From the NCBI GenBank assembly GCA_011319805.1, contig SJRY01000271.1:175446-239445 (forward strand): 64,000 nucleotides of DNA, in the 5' to 3' direction. The notes beneath the pieces were generated by a model. That model was not told where the DNA came from. It searched no databases and saw nothing but the letters and a program-made list of their open reading frames with translations. The stretch comes from Macrocybe gigantea (lineage: Eukaryota > Basidiomycota > Agaricomycetes > Agaricales > Callistosporiaceae). Every line of letters starts with the position of its first letter. Positions within the stretch are counted from its first letter, which is position 1. Of the stretch, positions 22,279 through 34,748 are shown piece by piece. Made by a program: the position numbers and the translations under genes.

Positions 22279-24800
22279 AGACTCTATCGAAGCGCTTTGG
22301 AGTGCGCTTGATAAGTCTTATAATGCTGCATCTGACCATGCAGTTAACTTGGACCGCCTCAATGACCTTAAAGCGCATCCAGAGCGGGATTGGGTCCCGT
22401 TCTCTGCTACAGAGCTCCGAGAGTCCTTGGAGCCCTGTAGCAATACATCGGCTCCGGGACCAGATCATCTGTCTTGGAGCCATGTCAAGCAGCTTGTGAA
22501 ATTCCCTCACATAGCTGCATTTATCTTAAACATTTCAAATGCATGTTTAGACCTGGGGCATTGGCCCTCTTACTTCAAGCAGAGCTTGTCGGTTATCATT
22601 CCGAAGCCTGGCAAACCTGCATACGATACCCCAAAAGCCTTTCGTCCGATTGTGCTTTTGAACACCCTCGGCAAGCTTGTCGAAAAGATGCTGGCACGAC
22701 GTATGCAATACGAAGCGACCAAGTTTGCTGTCTTCGATCCGAAGCAGTTCGGCGGTATCCGTCAGAATTCTACTGAGGATGCCGGAGTCTTCCTTACCCA
22801 TATCATCCGTCAGGGATGGTCTAAGGGATTTAAAACGAGTGTCATTGCCTTTGATGTCACTCAGTATTTCCTTCACTTAACCATCGCATGTTAGTGAAGA
22901 TTCTTCAACACGGAGGCTTTGCACGACAAGTGTCAAAGTTCTTTGAATCATACCTCGTTGGGCGCAAGACTTCTTACGCCTGGCGTAGTGCCATCTCTCC
23001 AGAGTTTGATGCCGATGTTGGAGTCGGTCAAGGCTCTGCACTCTCTCCAGTATTGTCAGTGCTCTACTTAGCGCCAGTGCTGAAACTATATCAGAAAACT
23101 GGTGATATGCCAGTAATCATGTCATTTGTTGATGATGGACTGATCATCGCTCAGTCCAAATCCACAGCGGACAATGTTCCGAAACTGCAGAGGGCCTATG
23201 CATCCGTGCACAACCTCTTCACTGACTTTGGTCTTATTGTTGAACACAACAAGACTGAATTACAGCACTTTTCGCACAATAGCGCGGACCCTCGTCCATC
23301 TATCGACTTGGGGTTCGCTCCATATACGGGCAACACCCCTCTTCGACCCAAGGATATCTGGTGATACCTAGGTTTCTTTCTGGATGCGCGCCTTTCTTTT
23401 AAGGAGCATGTTCGGTTTTATGCTATGAAGGCCTTGACTACGGCCAGAGCCTTCCAAATGTTGGGCAACTCTGTCCGGAGTTTATCTCCTCAACAGAAAC
23501 GCATTCTCTACCTGTCATGTGCGCGTCCGATCACAACATACGGCTGTTTATTATGGAATTTCAATGGCATGCGTAATGTCGCACTATTGAAACAACTGCG
23601 CCAGATGCAGCGTAAAGCTTGCATTTGGATTAACGGACAGTTTCGCACCACTCCCGAGGGTGCGGCTGAGACAATGGCCTGTGTCGAACCCATCGGCGGG
23701 TTCATTAAAAGGCTGAAAGTCGGGTCCTCTGCCCGCCTCGCCAATTCCAATCTGAGGCATGCCCTCAGATCCATTAGTACGCCCACCTCAGTTGGGGGTG
23801 ACCCATCTAAAGTGAGAAATCTCGCTTCTTTGTCAGACAGACAGCGTGCTGCGCTTAAGTCCCCACTCAAGGATCTGGTGGATTTGAAACCACCACTCTT
23901 TCTAACCACGGATTATTTTGCTGATGCAAATAACCCGGGCAGGCGGCTTGTCGATGAGTTTGCAGTCGCTTCGATGGCCTTCGAAAGGAGGCTGACGATG
24001 ATATGCATAGCACTTGGTTCCAGAATTCTGGGAACAAGAAATATACTGGTGCTTCCATGTTTCGTTTTCATGAGGCAGGAAAGCCAAATTCCTATGAACG
24101 CCCCTCTTGGAAGAGAATGGGCTTCATGAAACTTGTGACAGAGAATGGGCTTTATGCTCGCTGCGCATGACTTGCATGCGGCCACGCCCCGATCAATGCG
24201 TATCGGGCACGGTTTAATTTCGTGGAGAGCGACTTATGCTCCTGCGGACGAGGGCCCGAAGACTCCGTCCACGTCATGACTCAGTGCCGCAACTGGCACA
24301 GGCCAACTGAACGCCAGTTCGACGCATTTGTACGTCACTGGTTTATCAAGTACCTCGCATCCAACAAGGCGGCGGGAGCTTTTATCCCGGATCCAGGCGG
24401 TGGGTGACTGCCGCTCTATAGCGGAGATTGCCCAGGGCAACCTAGGCAATCTTAAAGCAGTAGGACCAGCGACCGAAGCGCTGATCGAGCACTATGCGAA
24501 CTGCAAACTTCGTGACAGCATCCGTTATAGGTCCTTTTGGACCTTTTACGTGGAATTGACCACAACCGGCCCTTCGGGGCTGGGGGACGGTGCTCAAGCA
24601 AGTGAGTATGCATGAGCTCGGGTCTTTTAGCTCGAGCGCGGGCATGAGAGAGCAGGGCATTGTAGCCCTCTATGTACTCTCCTTCAGTCTGGTTTGGATC
24701 AGACTCGTCATATTTATAGTAGGTACCGGTGTGTATTTACAAGCGGACTGCCATCATGCACCACTATATAAATTGTTGATTTAAAAAAAAAAAAAAAAAA
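22279..24800 (+). mobile_element. Family 1 LINE, RNase H deleted
   Basis: Runs from SIEALWSALDKSYN through RT (AFDVTQYF, QGSALSP, SFVDDGLI at about 23120-23150) to LVDEF near 23960. It then skips about 545 bases to the region after RNase H (GLRKEADDDMHS in intact copies, here out of frame), ending with PDPGGG at 24407, the family 1 3'UTR and poly-A at 24783-24800. The missing part is the linker plus the whole RNase H core. Frames also break near 22866 and 23363. Poly-A abuts copia gag sequence. Confidence 0.9.
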
Positions 24801-24935
24801 GATCAAGGCCATGGAAGCAAGTTCACTATCCAGGCTGAATAGAGTGAAGTCTGCTGGGCGAAGATTTTGGATTTTGACCAGACAGTCATCAACTCTGTTC
24901 ATAAGGGATTGCAGAGTTTCCTCCTCCTTCTTCCT
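24801..24935 (-). pseudogene. Ty1/copia gag fragment
   Basis: Reverse complement matches the gag at 42906-43030, including LMNRVDDCLVKIQNLRPAD and SLDSELASMALI. Only about 45 codons remain, trapped between a LINE poly-A on the left and the 5' leader of the next LINE on the right. Confidence 0.85.
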
Positions 24936-26458
24936 CCTCCACCTTTGTCTGCAATGCCCATTTGTCAATAAGTGTAAATAATCCTCCTCATCGTTGTCTT
25001 CGTTCTACACCAGCATCAACTGGGCTGATCTTGTATCGAGTTGCATACCCAAGTTCCTAACACTCTTGAGCCCTTCTATCTCTTATATCGCGAAAATCGG
25101 CTGAAAATCAACCGGTCTACTAGAGGTTTTTGATGAGCAACGATCCGCTCAACATCGTCAGGGGCAGCGGTCATGCACCGCTTAACCCGCACCCAGGATG
25201 GCCTACTGCTGGCCCATCCCGCTCCCCTGCTCCTCCTCCCCCCACAGGGAATGCGAGCCTCCTCTTCCAAGGTGGCAACGGTCTCATGGATACTGATGAC
25301 ACCAACCCCCTAATGCAGGAGGGCCTACCGTTCCCTCTGCTCTCCCCTCTCCGTCGATTCTGTCCACTGAGGCAGCATATAACGACAACGCTATCAGCAT
25401 CACGATCTTCCCCGAAGAGGAGCGGTTCCTTCACGGTGAAGCTAAGGCCACAGCCGAATCTCTCGCCGCCCTCAAGGCTTGGATCTTGAAGGTCGGCTCC
25501 TCCTCCATCTCTATTCTGGCAGGATATCAATATGCCATTGCCGAGGGCATTGCAACTTTGGTCAGCAGTGCAGGCAATGTCAATATATTTTCCGTCTCTA
25601 CGCTTGATGGACCCCAGCACCCCTTAGGTAGGCATTTGCAAGAGATTGTCAATGCCCACCTCCCCTCTCGTGGAAAGGCAACTCACTTTGCTGACCCTCA
25701 CACCTCTCCTTCTGGCACTGTACAACCGGAAGACTCTCGCTCGAATATAGGCGCTCGCCCTCCGAGACCACCTCAGAACCCGAACCGCCCCCCTCTGCCG
25801 CAACCGCGGTCCCACTCCTGAACCCCGGGTCGTGGTCCACCTCCTCCTGTCAATAGGGCTACCCACCCTACTGCTGGCAAGCGCTCATATGTGCAAGCCT
25901 TGGCTCAACCAGCCAATACTCCCGCCGAAGCTATTGTAGCTTTGGCAAAGACATTCCCTCACCTCCCCATGGAGAAGATCGTTTCCCTGCAGAAGGAAGC
26001 AACCAGGGAGTCTTCCGGACCGCTAAGAAGAAGGCGAAGTCCACTTCTCATGGCCCATCCTGATGTAATGTCAGGGTGTCCTTTACCTTTCCGGCGGACA
26101 ATGTGTCTGTTGCTGCTGGGACTCTTCTCTCTGCCTTCAATTGAGGGCTGACTGCTGATAAATCCTGGATTCAATGCGAATCCATCCAGGACCATTCCGC
26201 CTCATCATTTTCATGTTTGATGATGAAGGTGGCATCATCCAAGGACCTCGGCATTCTGCAACCGCTTCTCTTTCCACAACCCCCACTTGTAAACAACTGT
26301 AAACAACTCTCACAAATCGCACTCCTCGTTCTACGGTGACGACACTTGGGACGATCTTTGATCAGGTTGCAGATCCGGATACCTATATCCTTGAGCACTC
26401 CCCGTTTCTAAAATCGCGAAAATCGGCTGAAAATCCACCGATTTATTAGAGTTCTTCA

Positions 26459-28319
26459 ATGAGCGACGATCCGCTCAACATTGTCGGCGGTGGTGGACCT
26501 CCACCGCTAAATCCCCACCCGGGTCGGACCTCCTCTGGTCCTTCTTGATCCTCTGCTCCACCCCCAGCTCGCTCTGGAGACAAGAGCCTCCTCTTTCAAA
26601 GCGGCGACGGCCTTATGGACACCGACGACGCTGGCCCTTCTAACACTGGCGGGTCTGCCGAACCCACTGTGCCCCCTTCTCCGTCGATGCTGTCCACTGA
26701 GGCAGCTTACAATGACAATTCTATCGGGATAGCGATCTTTCCAGAAGGGCATCGGTTCCTTCACGGTGAAGCGAAGGCCGCTACCGAGTCCCTCGCTGCC
26801 CTCAAGGATTGGATCCTTAAGGTCGGCAAAGCATCTGTCTCCATTCCGGCGGGCTACCAGTTTGCCATCGCTGAGGGTATTGCGGCCTTGGTCGCTACTG
26901 CTGGCGATGTTAACATGTTTTCCGTCCCTACATTGGAGGGACCTCAGCATCAACTCGGTGCGCGCTTGCAGAGTATTGTGAACGCGCACCTTCCTAGTCA
27001 CGGGAAGTCGACCCGCTTTGCCGACCCTGCCACTCACCACTCTCCTTCCGGTACTGTGTGACCGGAGGACTCTCGTTCGAATCAGGGCGCTCCCCCTCCG
27101 AGGCCGGCTCGGAACCCTAACCGCCCTCCTCCACCCTCTCGCGCGTGATCTCGATCCCGGACTCCTGGACGTGGACCGCCCCCCCGGTCAATAGGGCTAC
27201 TCGCCCATCTTCCGGCAAGCGCTCTTATGCGCAAGCCTTGGCCCAACCGGCCAATACTCCCGCCGAAGCTATCGTAGCTCTGGCAAAAACATTTCTACAC
27301 CTCCCTGCTGAGAAGATTGTTTCCTTGCAAAAGGAAGCAACCGGGGAGTCATCAGGACCGCCTAAGAAGAAGGCGAAGTCCACCTCTCATGGACCGTCCC
27401 GTCGTAACATCCGGGTCAGTTACTCTTTTCCGGCTGACAACGATTCTGTTGCCGCCGGAGCTCTCCTTAATGCCCTTAATAGGGCATTGACCACTGGTAA
27501 GTCCTGGATTCGATGCGAATCTATCCAGGATCATTCCGCCTCCTCGTTCTCTTGCTTGATGACGAGGGTGGCTTCTCCGAAAGACCTCAGCATTTTGCGT
27601 GAGGCCGCTCTCCGCTGTGCTCCGGCAGGATCTACTGTTGAGCTCGCAATCCCGACGAGCGTTTCTTATTTGAAACTGCTCGACGTTCCCTATTTCAATG
27701 CCGATGGTAGCATTATCACTGCCCGGCAGGCTTACGAGATTCTCCGAGACTCTTCCTTCTCGGATCTCATTACTCTCGTTGGGGTACCGCGTGTCATGCA
27801 CAACTCCAAGAATTCCGATACTGCAACCGTTTGGTTCAACATCGAAGATACGTCAACTGGCCAGAACGTAAAGGCTCTGGACAATTGTACAGTTATGGTC
27901 AGGAATTGGCGTTGCCGATTCAAGGCTGCTCTCTCTTCGCCGGGAGTTCCTCTTTGCGAACGCTGCTGGCGCTGGGGGCACTCTGCGTTGAAGTGCAACC
28001 AGCAATCTCTCCGCTGTCCGATCTGTGGGGAATCTCACAGAAAGGAACACCATCGCACCCTGGCGTCTTGCTGCAAGGCTCGACCCAAGGCTAACCCTCC
28101 TCGTGAGGCTACTCCGGCGGGCCAGCCCTGCCCTCATCCTCCTAAGTGTCTCAGCTGTGCCGAGACCACTCCACTGACCGGAAGTGTCCCTTCTGGAAAA
28201 ATCGCTTTGATCCAGATTGGATCAAGGAACATTATAAGCTGGTACGTGATCGCAAACGATCAGGTAGCAATTATCCTAATGCCTCCCCGCAGCGTAATGC
28301 GGAGGCCGACGCATCATGA
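26459..28319 (+). pseudogene. LINE ORF1, broken
   Basis: ATG at 26459 (MSDDPLNIVGGGG). Stops occur at TGA 26547 and at TGA 27059 (CGA in sister copies), another near 27146, a 1-bp loss near 27176 and a frameshift near 28160. The middle frame 27145-28160 carries SGKRSYAQALAQ, PPKKKAKS, SYLKLLDVPYFNA, WFNIEDTS and the knuckle CERCWRWGHSALKC; the last knuckle is lost in the shifted frame. The stop TGA overlaps the ORF2 start (ATGA, 28316-28319). Confidence 0.9.
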
Positions 28320-31300
28320 GTGTCTCCTCAGGCAGTGCAGCCTCGGCTGTGGTCCCTGGTTCAAGGGGACGCTCATTGATTTCATCTCTTCGTATTTTCT
28401 CTCAGAATGTAAATAGAAAATATGTACACATGGACATGCTCCTCTCTACTCTCGGGAGGGATTATGATATTCTGTTTTTCCAAGAACCTGCTTGGAATCT
28501 CATAAGACACGCTCCGTCTGCCCTCAATGTTGAGGGCGAGGCAGTAATCGGTGGTCCCACTCATCCTGATTGGACCTGTATCGTTCGCCGATCATCTCTC
28601 GAGGACCCTCCTCGGGTTATGGCCTATGTACATAACAGGCTTCGTCGCCTGCGTCCATCCCTTCGTCGTGATCTAGTTGATAGTCGCGATCTTATGATCG
28701 TTAGCCTCGCCACCCCTGGCGAGCCACTCTTTCTCGCTAACGCCTACTCTGATGTAGATGCTAGCGCGATTCGTCTTTTGCATGATTGTGCTGAGCGCCC
28801 CGACTTCCCCAACTTAGTTTATCTCGGAGGGGATTTCAATTGTCATTATGAACTCTGGGATAGAGTTCATAATTCGCAGCGGTCTCGAGGGGAGATGCTG
28901 TGTAATGCAGCTCTCGATCTCGGTCTGGAATGGTCGGAACCTAGCAACCCTGGGCCGACATTCATTTCACATAACCCCGAGCTTCGGCCCTCGGTTATTG
29001 ACTTGATGTTCATCCCCATTGATAGTGGGGATTGCCATCCTCGCATGATTGATGCGCTCAAGCTGACATCGGACCATGTCCCATTCTCACTTGTATTGGA
29101 TGTTCCTCTGCTAGACTTATCCGTCCAGCGACGGATGTTAAGTAAGGACAGCGTGCCGGAGTTTATCTCCGACATTGCCGGTGATCTTCTCGGAATGGAC
29201 AGTGTCCCTATCGAGACTAACAACGACCTCGAGAGTGTCCTGTTGACACTATCGAAGGCCATTGATCGAGCCTGGAATCGACATTCTAAGGAATGTAAGC
29301 TCTCAAAACGGAGTAAGGGTTGGTGGAACCAGCACTGCTCTGAGACTCTTGATACTTTCCGACAAACCCGGTCTGAAAGAGATCATCGCATCTGGTGGCG
29401 AGCTGTCAAAGATGCTAAACGTGCCTTCTTTGATCAACGGATCAAGGAAGTTGCAGAAAAGTCTCGTCGTCCATGGGATTTAGCTGCATGGACGAAACAG
29501 AGACCTCTACCCGACTACGAAGCTATCTCTTTCCAGGGACAGCCTTGCAACTCTATCGAAGCGCTTTGGAACGCGCTTGATAAGTCTTATAATGCTGCAT
29601 CTGACCGTGCAGTTAACTTGGACCGCCTTAATGACCTTGAAGCGCATCCAGAGCGGGATTGGGTCCCGTTCTCTGCTACAGAGCTCCGAGAGTCCTTGGA
29701 GCCCTGTAGCAATACATCGGCCCGGGACCAGATCATCTGTCTTGGAGCCATGTCAAGCAGCTTGTGAAATTCCCTCACATAGCTGCATTTATCTTGAACA
29801 TTTCAATGCATGTTTAGATGGGGCATGGCCCTCTTACTTCAAGCAGAGTTGTCGGTTATCATTCCGAAACCTGGCAAACCTGCATACGATACCCCGAAAG
29901 CCTTTCGTCCGATTGTGCTTTTGAATACCCTCGGCAAGCTCGTCGAGAAGATGCTAGCGCGACGTATGCAGTACGAAGCGACAAAATTTGCTGTCTTCGA
30001 CCCGAAGCAGTTCGGCGGCATCCGTCAGAACTCAACTGAGGATGCTGGGGTCTTCCTTACCCATATTATCCGTCAGGGGTGGTCTAAGGGATTTAAAACG
30101 AGTGTCATCGCTTTCGATGTCACTTAGTATTTTCCTTCACTCAACCATCGTATGCTGGTGAAGATTCTTCAACACGGAGGCTTTGCACCACAGGTGTCAA
30201 AGTTCTTTGAATCATACCTCGTTGGGCGCAAAACTTCTTATGCCTGGCGTAGTGCCATCTCTCCAGAGTTCGAGGCCGACGTGGGAGTTGGTCAAGGCTC
30301 TGCACTCTCCCCAGTATTGTCAGCGCTTTACTTGGCGCCGGTACTGAAACTTTACCAGAAAGCTGGTGATATGCCAGTAATCATGTCATTCGTCGATGAC
30401 GGACTGATCATTGCTCAGTCCAGAGCCACATCGGACAATGTTCCGAAACTGCAGAGGGCTTATGCCTCTGTGCATAACCTCTTCACTGACTTCGGCCTTG
30501 TTGTAGAACACAACAAGACTGAACTACAGCACTTTTCGCGCAATAGTATGGACCCTCGTCCGTCTATTGACTTGGGCTTTGCTCCATTTACGGGCAATAC
30601 CCCGCTTCGACCCAAGGATGTCTGGCGATACCTTGGTTTCTTTTTGGATGCGCCTCTCTTTTAAGGAGCATGTTCGATTCTATGCTACGAAGGCCTTGAC
30701 TACTGCCAGAGCCTTTCAGATGTTGGGCAATTCTGTTCGGGGCTTATCCCCTCAGCAGAAACGCATTCTCTACTTGTCGTGCGCGCGTCCCATCGCAACG
30801 TACGGCTGTTTATTATGGAACTTCAATGGCATGCGTAATGTCGCACTGTTGAAACAACTACGCCAGATGCAGCGTAAAGCTTGCATCTGGATCAATGGAC
30901 AGTTTCGCACTACTCCCGAGGGTGCGCTGAGACAATGGCCTGCGTCGAACCCATCGGCGGGTTCATCCAAAGGCTGAAGGTCGGGTCCTCTGCCCGCCTC
31001 GCCAATTCCAATCTGAGGCATGCTCTCAGGTCAATTAGTACGCCCGCCTCGTCTGGGGGCGACCCATCTAAAGTGAGAAATCTCGCTTCTTTGTCAGACA
31101 GACAGCGTGCTGCGCTTAAGTCCCCACTCAAGGATTTGGTGGATCTGAAACCACCACTCTTTCTAACCACGGATTATTTTGCGGATGCAAATAACCCGGG
31201 CAGGCGACTTGTCGATGAGTTTGACAGTCGCTTTGAGATTCATAAGTTACTTGGCCGAGACGAGGACTCGGTCAAGGCTTATCGCGCATCGCTGGATCAA

Positions 31301-32216
31301 ACACTTACCCAGTGTTCGACCCAGCATGATTGCTCTTATGTGAGTAGTGATGGCTCCGTGCCTGCGAAAGCAGAAGTGCCATTTAAGCAGTCTGTGTCAG
31401 CTTCACGTGTTTATCGCGAGGGCAGGCTGGTTTTCGAAATTCGTCAGCCTGTTGGCAAATCAACGAGCGATGATGCCGAGCTTATTGGATTGCGAATGGC
31501 AATCCAAAAGGCTATCACACAAGATGGAGTTGACTCCATCGTGTGCTTTCTGGATTCGATGAATGCGATTAATCGCATCATTGATTGCAATCCCCACTCT
31601 GTGCAGTCGCATTCTATTGCACTTTGTAGATCATTGAAAGCTTGGCTCTCAGAGTCCGAGCAGCGCCGGATTGAATTCTGGCACGTCCCTTCCAAATGGA
31701 AGTGGGCAATACAAGTCGAGGCTCACGAGTTCGCTCGAAGCCTGAACGTTCCTCTGGGGCTTCATCCCCTTTATACCACCGATGGCCTTCGAAGGGAGGC
31801 AGACGATGATATGCATAGCACTTGGTTCCAGAATTCTGGGAACAAGAAATATATTGGTGCTTCCACTTTTCGTTTTCACGAAGCAGGAAAGCCAAATTCC
31901 TATGAACGCCCCTCTCGGAAGAGAATGGGCTTCATGAAGTTAGTGACAGATAATGAGCTTTACGCTCGCTGCTCACGTCTTGCATGCGGCCACGCTCCGA
32001 TCAATGCGTATCGGGCACGGTTTAATTTTGTCGAGAGCGACTTTATGCTCTTGCGGACGAGGGGCTGAGGACTCCGTCCACGTCATGACTCAGTGCCGTA
32101 ACTGGCACAGACCAACCGAACGCCAGTTTGACGCCTTTGTGCGTCACTGGTTCATTAAGTACCTGACATCTAATAAGGCTGCAGGTGCTTTCATTCCGGA
32201 TCCAGGCGGCGGGTGA
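28316..32216 (+). pseudogene. LINE ORF2, broken
   Basis: The frame 28316-29767 covers the full endonuclease (SQNVNRKYVHMD, FFQEPAWN, GGDFNCHYELWD, SVIDLMF, SDHVP) and the linker. Frameshifts follow near 29728, 29815 and 29850, a TAG replaces Gln in RT motif A near 30125, and shifts follow near 30650, 30928 and 32043. RT box SFVDDG lies near 30385-30402. RNase H (SSDGS, DDAELIGL, CFLDSMNAI) is open in 30881-32068. It ends PDPGGG-stop at 32216. Most breaks are one-base losses compared with the sister copies. Confidence 0.92.
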
Positions 32217-32590
32217 CTGCCGTTCTGTAGCGGAGATCGTCCAGGGCAACCTGGACAATCTTAAAACAGTTGGGTCAGTGACCGAAGCACTGACCAAGCG
32301 GTATGCGAATCGCAAACTCTGCAACAGCATTGTTATAGGTCCTTTTGGACCTTTTACGTGGAATTGACCACAGCCGGCCCTCTGGGGTTGGGGGACAGTG
32401 CTCGAGCGAGTGAGTATGCGTGAGCTCGAGTCCCATAGCTCGAGCGCGGGCACGAGAGAACAGGGCAGTGCAGCCCTCTATGTATCTCCCTTCAGTCTGG
32501 TTTGCCTCGGACTAGTCGTATTTATAGTAGGTACCTTGGTGTATTTACAAGCGGACTGCCACCGTGCACCGCTATATAAATTGTTGAATT
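32217..32590 (+). promoter_or_regulatory. Family 1 LINE 3'UTR and RT-recognition tail
   Basis: About 375 bases between the ORF2 stop and poly-A. It holds an inverted repeat around GAGCTCGAGTCCCATAGCTC (loop varies between copies while the CTCGAG arms persist) and ends with GCGGACTGCCACCGTGCACC-GC, whose GCGG and CCGC can pair, then TATATAAATTGTTGAATT and poly-A. The last ~75 bases are the only 3'UTR part shared with family 2, which suggests that they are the recognition tail for the RT. Confidence 0.65.
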
Positions 32591-33351
32591 AAAAAAAAAA
32601 AAAAAAAAAAAAAAAAGACCTCGGCATTCTGCATGAGGCCGCCCTCAGGTGCGCTCCGGCTGGTTCTACTGTCGAGCTCACTATTCCTACAAGTGTTTCC
32701 TATGTGAAACTACTTGATGTATCATACTTCAATGCCAACAGTAGTGTTATCACTGCCCGGCAAGCATATGAGATTCTCCGAGATTCGTCATTCTTGGATC
32801 TCATCACCCTCGTTGGAGTTCCTTGCGTCATGCGTAACTCCAAGAATTCTGATACTGCGACCGTTTGGTTCAATATCGAAGATACGTCCACTGGCCAGAA
32901 TGTTAAAGCTCTGGACAATTGCACTGTTATGGTCCAGAACTGGCGATGCCACTTCTGCGCTGCTCTCTCATCACCGGGAGTTCCTCTCTGCGAATGCTAT
33001 TGGCGTTGGGGACACTCTGCTCTGAAGTGCAACCAACAATCCCTCCGCTGCCCGATCTGTGGGGAGTCCCACAAAAGGAGCATCACCACACACTTGCATC
33101 TTGCTGCAAGGCAAGACCCAAGGCCAACCCTCCCCGTAAGGCAACCCGGCAGGTCAACCCTGCCCGCATGCCCTGAAGTGTCTTAGCTGTGGCAAAGATC
33201 ACTCCACCGATGACCAGAAGTGTGCCTTCTGGAAGAACTGTTTTGATCCCGAGTGGATCAAACAACATTATCAGCTGGTATGTGATCAAGCACGGTTAAG
33301 TCCCAAATATTCTAATGCCTCCCCGCAGCATAATGTGGAGGCTGACACATC

Positions 33352-34748
33352 ATGAGTGACACCTCCAGTGGATCAGCCCCGGCTGTTCTCCCTAGGCCAG
33401 GTGGATGCTCTTTGATTTCTTCATTTCATATTTTCTCTCAAAATGTAAATAGGAAATATGTATATATGGACGTTCTCCTCTCCACCCTTGGAGAGGACTA
33501 TGATATTCTATTCTTCCAAGAGCCTGCTTGGAACCTGCTAAGACAAGCCCCATCAGCGCATAGCACTGACGGCGAGCCAGTAATCGGAGGTCCCAGTCAT
33601 CCCGACTGGACTTGCATCGTTTGCCACTCATCATATGAGGACCCGCCTCACGTGATGGCATACATCTACAACTGCTTACATCGGTTGCGTCCCTCCCTTC
33701 ATGTGATCTTGTTGATAGTCACGATCTGATGATCATCAGCTTCTCCACTCCAGAGGAGCCTCTATTCCTCGCTAATGCCTACTCTGATGTAGATGGAAGC
33801 GCTATTCATTTGCTGCATGATTGTGCTGAAAGACCTACTTCCCCAACCTATCTTATCTAGGAGGGGACTTCAACTGTCATTATGAACTCTGGATGGAGTC
33901 CATACTTTGCAGCATACATGAGGAGAGATGCTGTGTAATGCAGCCCTCAATCTTGGTCTCGACTGGGCAGAGCCATCTAATCATGGCCTGACCTTCATCT
34001 CACATAATGCAGAGCTTCGGCCCTCAGTTATTGATCTAATGTTCACCTCTGTTGATGTGGTGGGAGTGGCGCTAGTCATTCGCGATGACCTGAGATTGAC
34101 TTCGGACCATTGTCCACTGTCGCTCTCTCTAGACATTCTGCTGCTGGACCTCTCCGATCCATGCCAGACTCTTTCAAAGGACAGCATGCCTGAGTTTATC
34201 TCTGACATTGCTGGCGATCTGCTTGGTATGGACCTAGTGCCAATCGAGTCACCAGAGGATTTAGAAAGCATTCTCCAGACTCTCTCCAAATCAGTTGATC
34301 GTGCTTGGGATCTCCACTCTAAGGAGTGCAAGCTATCGAAGTGGAGCAAAGGCTGGTGGAATCAGCACTGTTCCGAAACTTTGGACACTTTCAGACAGAC
34401 CTGGTCTGAAGAGGACCATTGCATCTGGCGCCGAGCTATTAAAGATGCCAAGCACACCTTCTTTGATCAGCGAATAAGGAAGTTGCTGAAAAGTCACGAC
34501 GTCCATGGGATCTAGCTGCATGGACGAAGCAAAGGCCACTTCCAGCCTACGAGGCTATCTCCTTTCAGGGGCAACCTTGCAATTCTATCGAGTCACTTTG
34601 GAATGCGCTTGACAAGTCCTATAATGCTGCGTCCAACAGGCCAGTTAATCTGGGTAAGCTCGACAAGCTCAAGCCTCATCCAAGTCAGGACTGGGTCCCG
34701 TTTTCTGCTGCAGAACTCCAGAGTCCTTGGAGCCATGCAGCAATACCT
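33352..34748 (+). pseudogene. Family 2 LINE ORF2, N-terminal half
   Basis: Starts MSDTSSGSAPAV at an ATGA overlap with ORF1. Endonuclease blocks are SQNVNRKYVYMD, FFQEPAWN, a GGDFNCHYEL region, SVIDLMF and SDHCP. The linker KGWWNQHCSETLDTFRQ and the start of RT (SYNAASNRPVN) follow. Frames change near 33710, 33840 and 34470. It ends at 34748 before the RT catalytic core. Confidence 0.88.

Larger units (their letters stand above)
26261..32616 (+). mobile_element. Full-length family 1 LINE (plus strand) with TSD
   Basis: 6,356 bases from ACCGCTTCTCTTTCC to a 26-base poly-A (32591-32616). The 17-bp repeat GACCTCGGCATTCTGCA flanks it at 26244-26260 and 32617-32633, so both ends are certain and the insertion came by target-primed reverse transcription into a family 2 LINE. 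It is the best reference copy for element length. Both ORFs carry several single-base deletions, mostly in short homopolymers, which could be real decay or assembly error. Confidence 0.97.
24936..34748 (+). mobile_element. Family 2 LINE, split by a full-length LINE
   Basis: The pieces 24936-26260 and 32617-34748 form one element: 5' leader, ORF1 from ATG 25133 (MSNDPLNIVRGSG) to the stop overlapping ORF2 at 33355, and ORF2 as far as the start of RT. The split falls inside ORF1 at GACCTCGGCATTCTGCA, which is duplicated on both sides of the inserted element. ORF1 keeps an IYIFP-type N-domain, a WFNIEDTS block and knuckle CYWRWGHSALKC, with several frameshifts. It is cut at 34748 where a minus-strand LINE 3' end begins. 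Confidence 0.9.
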
